DNA of 64,000 nt from Palsa-461 sp963768185 (GTDB lineage Bacteria > Actinomycetota > Acidimicrobiia > Acidimicrobiales > RAAP-2), in NCBI GenBank assembly GCA_963768185.1, contig CAVYGS010000001.1, positions 310,001 through 374,000 on the forward strand, in the 5' to 3' direction. The first letter of the stretch is position 1; each line of letters opens with the position of its first letter. The notes beneath the pieces were generated by a model. It was not told where the DNA came from and made no database searches. It worked only from the letters and a program-made list of their open reading frames with translations. Position numbers and translations under genes: made by a program. Positions 36,799-45,376 of the stretch are shown one piece after another.

Positions 36799-37912
36799 CT
36801 ACAAGAACTCGATGATGCCGCGGATGTTGTGGCCGGCGTGCAGATCCTCGTAGCCGAGGTTGATCTCGTCCAGCGTGTAGGTCCGGGACACCAGCTCGTC
36901 GAGCTTCAGATGGCCCTGCTCGTAGAGGGCCAGCAGCCGGGGCACGTCGGCCGAGGGGGCCATCATCCCGTAGAGGCAGCCCTGCAGGCGCTTCTGGAAC
37001 ATGGCCAGCATGAACGGGCTGATGGGGATGCCGAGGGTGGCCATCGGCGCCACCGCCGTCACCACGACCGTGCCCCCCTTGCGCACCGAGTCAAAGGCCT
37101 GCGCGATGTGCTCGCCGGTGAGCACTCCCACGGCGACGATCGCCGAGTCCGCACCCTGCCCGTTGGTCAGTGACCGAGCGACGTCGGCCGCTTCCTCGAT
37201 CGTCGAGAACGCCTGGGACGCCCCGAGCCGAAGGGCGGCCTCGCGCTTGAGCGCCACCGGGTCGACTGCGAGCACGCATCCCGCGCCCACGTGCGCGGCC
37301 CCCTGGACGGCGTTGATCCCGATGCCGCCCACGCCCATGACGATCACGACGTCGCCCGCCTTGGTCTGGGCGGCGTTGACGGCCGATCCCCATCCCGTCG
37401 GGACCCCACAACCGAGCAGGGACGCGATCTTGAGCGGGATGTGGTTCGGGGATCTTCACGCACGACCACTCGGGCATGACGCTCCACTCGCTGAAGGCAC
37501 CGATCAACGAGGAACGAGCCACGCCCTGGCCCTGGTAGTGCATCCGGAAGCTCCCGTCCGCGTTGGCCCCGCCCGAGAGGAGCGCACCGCTGTCGCAGAG
37601 GTTCTGCATCCCACTGGCGCACCACCGGCAGCGACCGCATCCGGGGATGAACGAGGTCACGATGTGGTCGCCGACCGCCAGGCCGGTCACGCCCGGGCCC
37701 ACCTCTTCGACGACGCCAGCGCCCTCGTGGCCGCCGCAGTAGGGGAAGTGCGCAACCTTCCCGTCCGCCTTGGCGACGTGATCGTCGGAGTGGCACAGAC
37801 CGGACGCGACCATCTTGACCAGCACCTCGTGGTCGCTTGGGTCATCGAGTTGGGCCTCGACGACCTCCCACTTCCCGGGCTGCTCCATCAACAGAGCAGC
37901 GCGCGTCTTCAT
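36799..37912 (-). pseudogene. zinc-dependent alcohol dehydrogenase, NDMA-dependent type, one frameshift
   Basis: About 370 residues from ATG 37912 (MKTRAALLMEQPGKWEV). Catalytic zinc ligands are in GLCHSDDH and GGHEGAG, and the structural zinc cluster is complete in GCGRCRWCASGMQNLC. The Rossmann motif is MGVGGIGIN. An extra base near 37450 (GAACCACATC) breaks the frame just before IPLKIASLLGCGVPTGWGSAVN; removing it restores the family consensus. Actinobacterial relatives hold NAD tightly and are assayed with NDMA; they oxidise alcohols or hydroxysteroids. It precedes the amidohydrolase gene series but is separated by 280 bases. Confidence 0.8.
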
Positions 37913-37940
37913 GCTGGCAACCTCGATCCGATCGGTCCGA

Positions 37941-39134
37941 CTAGGGCTCGGTGAGCACGTGCGCGTCGCGCAGCGAATCGAGCTCGTCTCGACTGAGGCC
38001 CCACTCGACGAGCAGGTCCGATGCGGAGGACTTCCGCTCTGGCGCGTCGAGGTCTGCCGGGGTGCGGCTGAAGCGAGGAGCGGGCGCGGGCTGCACCACT
38101 CCGTCGATGTCTACGAAGGTGCGCCGATTCACGTTGTGGGGATGCTCGGGCGCCTCCTTCATCTCGAGCACCGGGGCGAAGCAGGTATCGGCCCCCTCCA
38201 GCAGCGCGCACCACTGTGCGAGCGTCCTGGTCTTGAAGACCCCGGCCAGCCGTGCTTTTCCCGCCGGCCAGGTCGCCGGGTCGTTCTGCTGGGCCAGGAG
38301 CTCCCGGTCGAGGCCGAGCAGGTCGAGCAAGGTGGCATAGAACTTGGGCTCGCCACAGCCGATCGTGAGATAGCGCCCGTCGGCCGTCTCGTAGACGTTG
38401 TAGAAGGGCGAGCCCAGGTCAAGGATGTTGGTGCCGTGGACGTCGGACCACAGCCCCTCGGCCCGCATGCCGTGGAAGAGCGTGGTGAGGAGCGACACGC
38501 CGTCCACCATCGCCACGTCGATGACCTGCCCCAGGCCGGACCGTGCACGTTCGACAAGGGCGCTCAGGACGCCGACCGCCAGCAGCATCCCGCCGCCGCC
38601 GAAGTCCCCGAGGAGGTTGAGGGGAGGGGCGGGGGGCTGCCCCTCCTGGCGCAGGGGATCGAGCGCCCCGGCGAGCGCGACGTAGTTGAGGTCGTGGCCG
38701 GGGACCGACGCATACGGGCCGCTCTGCCCCCACCCGGTGATGCGCGCGTAGACGAGCCGCGGATTGCGCTCCAGACAGGGGTCGGGTCCGATCCCCAGTC
38801 GTTCGGCGACGCCCGGCCGGAACGGGTCGATGAGGACGTCGGCCCGCTCGACCAGCCGAAGGAGGGCGGCGACGCCCTCGGCTCGCTTGAGGTCGGCAGC
38901 GACGACGCGACGACCGCGGGCCAGCAGGTCGACCCGTCGGTGCCCGCTGAGCATCCGGTCGGTGTCGGATTGCGCCGCTGCATCGGGCAGCTCCTCGGGG
39001 CGGACCACCCGGAGCACCTCGGCACCGAGATCGGCGAGAACCATCGCCCCGAAAGGCCCCGGTCCCCGGCCCCGGAGCTCGAGCACCCGGACGCCGGCGA
39101 GCGGACCCGCTGCTGGGTTCGAGGCGTCAGCCAC
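37941..39134 (-). CDS. alpha-methylacyl-CoA racemase-like CaiB/BaiF protein
   Basis: A 397-residue CaiB/BaiF protein of the alpha-methylacyl-CoA racemase group. Residues matching the catalytic set of Mycobacterium tuberculosis MCR are all present: His in PGHDLNYVAL, Asp in LLGDFGGGG and Glu in GCGEPKFYATL. A typical racemase interconverts R- and S-2-methylacyl-CoA before beta-oxidation of branched or steroid side chains. GTG 39134 (VADASNPAAGPL) overlaps the livF stop by 8 bases, so it is co-translated with the second Liv cassette. This linkage suggests that the imported compound carries a 2-methyl branch. Confidence 0.85.
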   Translation of the reverse strand: MADASNPAAGPLAGVRVLELRGRGPGPFGAMVLADLGAEVLRVVRPEELPDAAAQSDTDRMLSGHRRVDLLARGRRVVAADLKRAEGVAALLRLVERADVLIDPFRPGVAERLGIGPDPCLERNPRLVYARITGWGQSGPYASVPGHDLNYVALAGALDPLRQEGQPPAPPLNLLGDFGGGGMLLAVGVLSALVERARSGLGQVIDVAMVDGVSLLTTLFHGMRAEGLWSDVHGTNILDLGSPFYNVYETADGRYLTIGCGEPKFYATLLDLLGLDRELLAQQNDPATWPAGKARLAGVFKTRTLAQWCALLEGADTCFAPVLEMKEAPEHPHNVNRRTFVDIDGVVQPAPAPRFSRTPADLDAPERKSSASDLLVEWGLSRDELDSLRDAHVLTEP

Positions 39135-39843
39135 GGGCGTCGGAGGCTTCGATACCGAGGTAGCGCTCGTAGATCTCATCGGTGTCGAGCTCGCTCGAGG
39201 GCCCGACGTGGACCATCTCGCCGCGGTTGAGGATATAGACCGTCGTCGCGAGGTCGAGCGCCTTTTGGACGTACTGCTCGACCACCACGAGCGACATGCC
39301 GCGCTCGACCAGCTGACGAAGCGCCGCGTAGATCCGGTCCACGACCAAGGGTGCCAGACCGAGCGACGCCTCGTCCACGATCACCAGCTTCGGGTACGTG
39401 AGGTAGGCCCGGGACAGGGCAAGCATCTGCTGCTCACCACCCGAGAGGCTGCCGGCGGTCTGCCCGAGCCGGGTGCCGATCGCCGGGAACAGCTCGTTCA
39501 CCTCGGCGATGACCTCCTCGGTCTTGCGCCCACGGGCCTGGATCGTCAGGTTCTCGCGCACGGTCAGCGTGGGGAAGATCCCCCGCCCCTCGGGGAGGTG
39601 ACAGATCCCGCGTCGGACGAAGGTGTGGGGCGGATTGGCGGTGAGGTCCTCACCGCGGAACTCGACGGTTCCGCTCCGGGGCTTCACCAAGCCGGTGGCC
39701 GTCCGAAGCAGCGTCGTCTTTCCCGCGCCGTTCGGTCCCAAGAGGGCGACCACCTCGCGCTCGCCGACAGTGAAGTCCACCCCGCGCAACACGGTCGTCT
39801 CGCCGTAGCCGGCGGTGATCGAGCGCAGGGTCAGCATGGCCAT
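39127..39843 (-). CDS. LivF-type ABC transporter ATP-binding protein
   Basis: A 238-residue stand-alone LivF-like ATPase starting MAMLTLRSITAGYGET at ATG 39843. Walker A GPNGAGKTT, signature LSGGEQQMLALSRA and Walker B LVIVDEASLGLAPLV are intact, as is the PEGRGIFPTLTVREN segment typical of LivF. It starts one base after the stop of the LivH-LivM-LivG fusion and overlaps the racemase-like gene. It supplies the second nucleotide-binding domain of the second Liv cassette; in the first cassette this role is taken by the MFS-fused domain. Confidence 0.92.
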   Translation of the reverse strand: MAMLTLRSITAGYGETTVLRGVDFTVGEREVVALLGPNGAGKTTLLRTATGLVKPRSGTVEFRGEDLTANPPHTFVRRGICHLPEGRGIFPTLTVRENLTIQARGRKTEEVIAEVNELFPAIGTRLGQTAGSLSGGEQQMLALSRAYLTYPKLVIVDEASLGLAPLVVDRIYAALRQLVERGMSLVVVEQYVQKALDLATTVYILNRGEMVHVGPSSELDTDEIYERYLGIEASDARG

Positions 39844-39844
39844 C

Positions 39845-42625
39845 TCATTCGCCCGTGGTGACCGGCGCGGCTCCGGGCGGCCTGTCGTCGTGTGCCGCGA
39901 CCGCCGCCAGCGCGGCGTCACCGAGGTACGCAGCGCGCACCTCGTCCGAGGCGTGCATCTCGTCGGGAGTGCCCTCGAAGATAAGTGACCCGAAGTCCAG
40001 GACGTAGATCCGGTCGCACACCTCTCGGACGAGCGTCATGTCGTGCTCAACCAGCAAGATGCCATGGCCCCACTCCTGGACCACGGTCCTGAGCACCCGG
40101 CCGAACTCCTCGGTCTCACGAGCGTCGAGACCCGAGGAGGGCTCGTCCAGGAGCAGCAGGTCGAAGGGACCGGCCAGCGCCCGCGCCAGTTCGACGAGCC
40201 GGCGCTGCCCAGTCGGCAACAGACCGGCTTGGGTGTCGGCGATGCGTTCGGTGCCGGTCAGCGCGAGCGCCTGCTCGGTGGCCGCCGCGACGATCCGGCC
40301 GGCCTGGCGGGACCCGACGATCTGGGCGGCCGGGTTGCGCCCGGCCATCGCCGCCTCGCGCCCCATCGCAACGTTCTGGCGCACGGTCAGGTTGTTGAAT
40401 AGCTCGGTGCGCTGGAAGGTGCGACCGAGCCCGCTTCGTGCCCGACGGGCGGTGCCCTCGGTGCTGACGTCTACCCCGTGGAGCAGGACGTGTCCGGACG
40501 TCGGGTGATTGAGCCCGCTGCACGCGTTGAAGATCGTTGTCTTGCCGGCGCCGTTCGGTCCCACTAGACCGGTGATGGCCCCCGTCGGCGCCCTGAGGCT
40601 GACGTCATTCACGGCCTTCACGCCACCGAACTGCACCGAGAGCTCGGCGACGACCAGGCCCTCGGTGCTCGGACGAGCCGGGAGTGGTTCGCGCTGTGGG
40701 ATGGCGACGTCGCTCGGGCCGTCCCGGGTTGCTCCGGCGTCTGCCGGCTCTCTGACCGGCCCTCTGCGGCCCCCGAGGCGATCGACCAGCGCGCGCAGTG
40801 CGGCAGGGGTGGTGCCGGCGCGTGTGCCGTAGGCGGCGGTCGCCGCGGCCACGCCGAACAGCAGTTGCAGGATCGTGCTGGTGTCCTGTCCCGTGATGTA
40901 TCCGGGGATCACCGAGTAGCCGATGGCGCCGATCACCGCGTACCAAGGGTCGCCGATGGTGATGATGACCACGAGCGCGACGAGGGTGAGGGAGCTGAAG
41001 GACTCGAAGTCGGTGCCGATCCCGTAGTGGTAGAGCATCCCGGTGAGCGCGCCGGCGAGCGACGCCATGGCCGCTGCGATGCAGAACACGATCACCTTCA
41101 AGACGCTCGAGGTCGCCCCGTGGGTCTCGAGAGCGAGCGGGGAGTCGGCCAGGGCCTCGAGCAGCCGTCCGAGCCGGCCACTGCTGATCGCGGTGAGGAC
41201 GAGGACCACGAGCACCGTGATGATTAAGAGCAAGTAATAAAAGCCGGTGTCGGTCGACAGGTTCCACGCGCCGATCGAGACGTTGGGCCGCGGGTCGGCG
41301 ATGCCGAGCGGGGAGCCCGTGAAGACGAACTCACGCGTGTAGAAGACCTGCTCCATCAGGATCCCGAAGCCGAGGGTGGCCAGCGCGAGGAACACGCCCG
41401 AGACCCGCACCGCGGGGATCGCGATCAAGGCGCCCACCGGCACTGCGACCAACACCGCCAACACCAGCGCGAACAGCCAGGGGATCCCGGCCGCGGCGAA
41501 GTGGCCGAACGCCCCGGCCCCCACGGCCGCGAAGGCCACGTGGCACAGCGAGATCTGTCCCGATCGCCGGACGAGCAGGCCGAGGGAGAGGAGAAGGATG
41601 ATGTCGATCAGCGCGGCCGACCACACGGCGAGGTGGGACGCCTGGACCACCGGGACGATCGCGAGCAGCCCGATGACGATCGCCCCGGCGCCGATGCGGA
41701 TCCGGGCCGGGGCCCGATAGGAGCGTCGGGCCTGCTGCTGGACCGGCGGGCGGCGAGGGACGAGCCGGCGCCGGGGCATGACGATCAGCACGAGGAAGAG
41801 GACCACGAAGGGCAGGCTGGGTGGCAGGCCGCCGATCCAGCTGATGGTGGCCGAGTACTTGTCCACCAATGCGCCGGCGATGCCAATGAAGAGACCGCCG
41901 GCGAAGGTCAGGGGCAGGTTGGTGAAATAGCCGATGGCGGCGGCGCCGAAGGCAGCGAAGACGAGAGTGGTCAGTGTCACCCCGTCGACCGGCTCGGTGG
42001 GCGCCAGCATCAGGCCGGCGATCGAGGCGAAGACCGTGCCGATGATCCAGGCCCAGCGCCGCACGCGGACCGGGTTGTCGCCGCTCATGGACACGAGCTC
42101 GGGGTTGTCCACCACGCCGCGCATGAGGACGCCGAGCCGCACCGAGCGGAAGAACCAGTAGAGGACCGCCGCCGCAACCACTGAGAAGCCGAAGAGGATG
42201 ATCTGGTCCCAGGTCACATTGACGCTCAGGATCCTGACGGTGGACTGGGAGAGGAAGTTGGGGAACGTCGGCGGGTTCGCCGGGTACCAGAGCGAGGCGA
42301 TCGACTCGACGATGAGGATCAACCCAACCGTCGAGACCACCTTGATCGTCTCGGTGGCTCCTTCGAGCGATCGCGCCAGAAGCTCGAGCAACAGTCCCAC
42401 GACCGGGGCGAAGACGAGGAGGCAGATCGCTGTCGCGGCCGGCCAGGGGACCCCGTGCTCGACAAAGAGGATGTAGAAGACGAAGGAGGCCAGGGCGGCG
42501 ACCGACCCGTAGCCGAAGTTGAAGATTCCCGAGGTCTTGTACGTGAGGACCAGGCCGATTCCGGCCAGGCCGTAGACCGCGCCGGTGGCGAGTCCGATCA
42601 CAATGAACGGCAGGAATTGGTTCAC
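39845..42625 (-). CDS. single-chain LivH-LivM-LivG ABC transporter
   Basis: An intact 926-residue protein joining three normally separate subunits. Residues about 1-290 are a LivH permease (GLATGAVYGLAGIGLVLTY), about 310-610 a LivM permease (GLLVRRSGQISLCHVAFAAVG), and about 655-905 a LivG ATPase with Walker A GPNGAGKTT, LPTGQRRLVELARAL and Walker B LLLLDEPSSGLDA. GTG 42625 is the start; its ribosome-binding site is weak. Between it and the upstream livK-like gene is an 18-bp hairpin (42662-42699). Fusion fixes a 1:1:1 stoichiometry. The first cassette has the same architecture with one frameshift, so the fusion is ancestral to both. Confidence 0.92.
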   Translation of the reverse strand: MNQFLPFIVIGLATGAVYGLAGIGLVLTYKTSGIFNFGYGSVAALASFVFYILFVEHGVPWPAATAICLLVFAPVVGLLLELLARSLEGATETIKVVSTVGLILIVESIASLWYPANPPTFPNFLSQSTVRILSVNVTWDQIILFGFSVVAAAVLYWFFRSVRLGVLMRGVVDNPELVSMSGDNPVRVRRWAWIIGTVFASIAGLMLAPTEPVDGVTLTTLVFAAFGAAAIGYFTNLPLTFAGGLFIGIAGALVDKYSATISWIGGLPPSLPFVVLFLVLIVMPRRRLVPRRPPVQQQARRSYRAPARIRIGAGAIVIGLLAIVPVVQASHLAVWSAALIDIILLLSLGLLVRRSGQISLCHVAFAAVGAGAFGHFAAAGIPWLFALVLAVLVAVPVGALIAIPAVRVSGVFLALATLGFGILMEQVFYTREFVFTGSPLGIADPRPNVSIGAWNLSTDTGFYYLLLIITVLVVLVLTAISSGRLGRLLEALADSPLALETHGATSSVLKVIVFCIAAAMASLAGALTGMLYHYGIGTDFESFSSLTLVALVVIITIGDPWYAVIGAIGYSVIPGYITGQDTSTILQLLFGVAAATAAYGTRAGTTPAALRALVDRLGGRRGPVREPADAGATRDGPSDVAIPQREPLPARPSTEGLVVAELSVQFGGVKAVNDVSLRAPTGAITGLVGPNGAGKTTIFNACSGLNHPTSGHVLLHGVDVSTEGTARRARSGLGRTFQRTELFNNLTVRQNVAMGREAAMAGRNPAAQIVGSRQAGRIVAAATEQALALTGTERIADTQAGLLPTGQRRLVELARALAGPFDLLLLDEPSSGLDARETEEFGRVLRTVVQEWGHGILLVEHDMTLVREVCDRIYVLDFGSLIFEGTPDEMHASDEVRAAYLGDAALAAVAAHDDRPPGAAPVTTGE

Positions 42626-42661
42626 GTCACCGGTGGCTTTATCTCAAATGGGCGCGTGGTG

Positions 42662-42699
42662 CCACGAAGGCCCGGGTCCTTGGACCCGGGCCTTCGTGG
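42662..42699. terminator. 18-bp perfect hairpin between livK-like and livHMG-like genes
   Basis: CCACGAAGGCCCGGGTCC and its exact reverse complement are separated by only TT, giving a 38-base perfect inverted repeat. There is no T tract on the downstream (minus) side, so it is better viewed as an mRNA 3'-end stabiliser or partial attenuator than as a strong intrinsic terminator. It lies 20 bases after the substrate-binding protein gene and 37 bases before the fused transporter gene, which would favour extra binding protein relative to membrane transporter. Confidence 0.75.
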
Positions 42700-42718
42700 A
42701 ATGAGTTCGATCCCTCGA

Positions 42719-43933
42719 CTACGAGCCGTTCGCGCAGGTCACCCTGCCGCCGTTGACCAGCGTCGGAACCCCGTTCTTGACCCGGGCGGTAAACCAGCAG
42801 TCGGTCTTGTGCACGTGGCCCTTCTTGAAGGTCAGCGGCGGGGCCATTCCCCCCAGGGTGTCGCCCTTGAGCGAATACAGCCCCTTCAAGATCGCCGCCG
42901 GCGTGGGCGTCGCCTTGGCCGAAAGCCCGGATGCCGCGGCGGCGTCGTGGAGGAGCAGGCCCGACGCCCAGCCCTCGGCTCCGATCTGGCTCCACTCGCT
43001 CGCGTTGGTCAAGAGCCCTGGGTAGTACTTGTTGATCGCCTTGTCCATCGCCTTGATCGCCGGGAGCTTGGCGAAGAACGGCACCGTGCCGTAGTCCGAC
43101 CACAGCTTGGTCGACAGGCCGGCCGTCGACGCCAGGTCCGAGGCGAACCCCTCACCTTCGGTGACGTAGATCGGCGTGTAGTTCTGCTGTGCGCAGTCCT
43201 GGGCGACCTTCTGGATCACGAAGGCCGCGTCGCCGATGAAGACAGCGCTGACCTTCGCCTGCTGAGCGGCCACGCACTGGGCGGTGTAGTTCGGCGCGGT
43301 CGCCGAGATCTCGGCGTTGTAGATCACCGGGAGGTTCAACTTCTTGCCTGCCGCCTCGATCAACGGGACGCCCTCCTGGCACGAGGCCGCCTCGGCGCAG
43401 TACAGGTCCCCGAGATTGGTCGCGCCGGCAGCCTTGGCGGTGATCACGTTGGCGACGGTGGTCGAGTCGTTGGTCTGACCCTCCGCGAAGAAGTCGGAGT
43501 ACTGGTAGAAGGGCGTCTCGGTCTCGTCGGCTCCGATCACCGGAATACCCGACGACTGCACCATCTGCGCCCAGGTCTGGTCGACGATCGAGAGATCCAC
43601 GATGGCGTCGACGTGGGCCGAGATCAATGCCTGCGCATCGGAGGTCGACGTGCCGGGGTTCCCGGCGTCGTCCTTCAAAATGAGGTCGATCTTGTGCCCA
43701 CCGATCCCGCCAGCGGCGTTGGTCGCGTCCACCCATGCGTGGTAGGCGTCCGCTGCGGCGAGGACCTCGCCACCGAACGCACCCGAGCACGTGCAGACCT
43801 CGCCGACAACGATCGGGGGCCCGCTCGAGCTGGCGCCCGCTCCGGCCTGCGTGCCCGCAGAGATGAAGGCGAATGCCCCGGCGAAGAGCGCCAGGACGCC
43901 CACCGCTCGCCACAGCTTCGATATCAGGTTCAC
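42719..43933 (-). CDS. ABC transporter substrate-binding protein, LivK-like
   Basis: A 404-residue type I binding protein. The signal peptide runs from MNLISKLWRAVGVLALFAGAF to an AGA-GAS cleavage region. The mature part shows VGEVCTCSGAFGGE, NAAGGIGGHKIDLI and a C-terminal FKKGHVHKTDCWFTARV segment; several cysteines could form disulfides. ATG 43933 follows GGGGAGGAACAGCC. It heads the second Liv cassette (binding protein, LivHMG fusion, LivF, racemase). A 14-bp inverted repeat lies 47 bases upstream at 43980-43993. Confidence 0.9.
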   Translation of the reverse strand: MNLISKLWRAVGVLALFAGAFAFISAGTQAGAGASSSGPPIVVGEVCTCSGAFGGEVLAAADAYHAWVDATNAAGGIGGHKIDLILKDDAGNPGTSTSDAQALISAHVDAIVDLSIVDQTWAQMVQSSGIPVIGADETETPFYQYSDFFAEGQTNDSTTVANVITAKAAGATNLGDLYCAEAASCQEGVPLIEAAGKKLNLPVIYNAEISATAPNYTAQCVAAQQAKVSAVFIGDAAFVIQKVAQDCAQQNYTPIYVTEGEGFASDLASTAGLSTKLWSDYGTVPFFAKLPAIKAMDKAINKYYPGLLTNASEWSQIGAEGWASGLLLHDAAAASGLSAKATPTPAAILKGLYSLKGDTLGGMAPPLTFKKGHVHKTDCWFTARVKNGVPTLVNGGRVTCANGS

Positions 43934-43979
43934 GGCTGTTCCTCCCCTTGTGGCCAGCCTCCTCCTCGTCGCTCGACTA

Positions 43980-43993
43980 AGCGAGCACTCACT
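43980..43993. promoter_or_regulatory. operator-like inverted repeat, site B
   Basis: AGCGAGCACTCACT matches the palindrome AGTGAGCGCTCACT at 12 of 14 positions and lies 47 bases upstream of the livK-like start. Spacing to the gene is similar to sites A and C, supporting a common TetR-type regulator. Confidence 0.45.
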
Positions 43994-44172
43994 GACTGGC
44001 GTGTCGAATATAGAACGATTCCGCGACGAACGTGAGGGGGAGTGTCGCGATCGCCCGAGGATGTCGGGAGCGTTCTTGGACGACCGCGTCGATCAGCCGG
44101 TGGGCGAGCGCCGGTGGGCTGTCTCCCCGAGGGGTCCGAACGCCCCGACAGACGTGGTTGGCGGGTCGGGCC

Positions 44173-45297
44173 TCAGCCGGCGGCCGAGACGCCCTCGAGC
44201 GACGTGCCGTAGGTCACACCGACGTCCCCTCCGACGTCGTGTCGGTGGAGCTCGGGGAGGACCTCGGAGGCGAACAGCTCATAGCTGGCGCGCGCCTCGT
44301 CGTGCGGCATGCCGCCGAAGGTCACCGGGATGACGAGCGCACCCGCGTCGCAACGGCGGGCGTAGTCGAGCAGCTTCTCGGTCACCTCATCGGGGGTGCC
44401 CCACACCTGCAGGTCGGCCAGGAACCCGTTGAACCGCTCGAGGCCGTGCTTGGCGATGTTGTCGGCCAGGCCGGCGTAGTACTCGTATCCCGGGATGTCG
44501 GCGAACCCGACGTTGTCGAACTCGTAATGCTCGACGGTCGAGCGGGCCCAGCGCTGGAGGTAGACCTCCCGCATCCGTTGGGCCTGCTTGGGGTCGCGGC
44601 TCACGCCGCAGACCACGACCAAGATGGGCTTGGGCGCCTCGGTTCCGTTCAGCTCGCGGTAGCGCTCCCGATAGGTGGCGAGCTCCGCCTCGGCGGTCTC
44701 CCACGGCTTCTGGGCGATCACCATCAGCCCCACGCCGAGCCGGGCCATCAGTTCCATCGACTGCGGGGACACGGCGGAGGCGAAGGTCCGACCCCGGAAG
44801 GTGGACAGCGGTCGGGGTCGGATCGCCGCCCGCGGCTGCTTGTAGAACTCACCGTCGTACTCGATGTACCCGGTGTCGAATGCGTTGAGGATCGCCTCGG
44901 TGTACTCGGCGAAGCGCTGCCGCGATTCGCCCATGTTCAGCCGGAAGTGCTCGAACTCCACCCGTCCCAGGCCGCGTCCGATCCCGAGGATGGCGCGCCC
45001 GCCCGAGAGGTGGTCGAGCACCGAGAAGCTCTCGGCGACCCGCACCGGGTCGTGCCAGGGCAGGACGGTGACCATGGTCCCGAACTTGACTCGCTTCGTC
45101 TGGCCGGCCAACCAGGACAGGACCATCGGTGTTTGCGGGGTCATCTGGTAGTCGGCGAAGTGGTGCTCGGACATCCAGATCGAGTCGAACCCGACCTGTT
45201 CCGCCCTGACCGCGAGGTCCATTTCGGCGCGGTAGACCTCGGCATCGGTGTCCTGGCCGTCGAGGTTTTGCAGCGTGATCCCGAGCCCTATGTGCAT
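44173..45297 (-). CDS. LLM-class flavin-dependent oxidoreductase
   Basis: A 374-residue luciferase-like monooxygenase. Features are GLGITLQN at the N-terminus, WMSEHHFADY (conserved His pair), LSGGRAILGIGRGLG and a C-terminal GTPDEVTEKLLDY. The EHH motif is usual in FMN-dependent group members, in contrast to the TEHP of the partial gene at 1-769, so the two are not close paralogues. ATG 45297 is used (GTG 45303 would add two residues). The start overlaps a palindrome-like site (45295-45308), implying repression at the initiation region. It is transcribed away from the DHA2/racemase pair but on the same strand. Confidence 0.88.
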   Translation of the reverse strand: MHIGLGITLQNLDGQDTDAEVYRAEMDLAVRAEQVGFDSIWMSEHHFADYQMTPQTPMVLSWLAGQTKRVKFGTMVTVLPWHDPVRVAESFSVLDHLSGGRAILGIGRGLGRVEFEHFRLNMGESRQRFAEYTEAILNAFDTGYIEYDGEFYKQPRAAIRPRPLSTFRGRTFASAVSPQSMELMARLGVGLMVIAQKPWETAEAELATYRERYRELNGTEAPKPILVVVCGVSRDPKQAQRMREVYLQRWARSTVEHYEFDNVGFADIPGYEYYAGLADNIAKHGLERFNGFLADLQVWGTPDEVTEKLLDYARRCDAGALVIPVTFGGMPHDEARASYELFASEVLPELHRHDVGGDVGVTYGTSLEGVSAAG

Positions 45298-45308
45298 GAG
45301 CACTTACT
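45295..45308. promoter_or_regulatory. operator-like repeat overlapping a start codon, site D
   Basis: CATGAGCACTTACT (minus strand AGTAAGTGCTCATG) matches AGTGAGCGCTCACT at 10 of 14 positions and covers the ATG of the luciferase-like gene. The match is modest; the position makes it worth noting. Confidence 0.25.
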
Positions 45309-45376
45309 ATCATGCGAAGGCCAAAACGGCAACGAATCCCCGCGAAATCCCTGCTGAAGACGGGTCTTTGCGCGGG

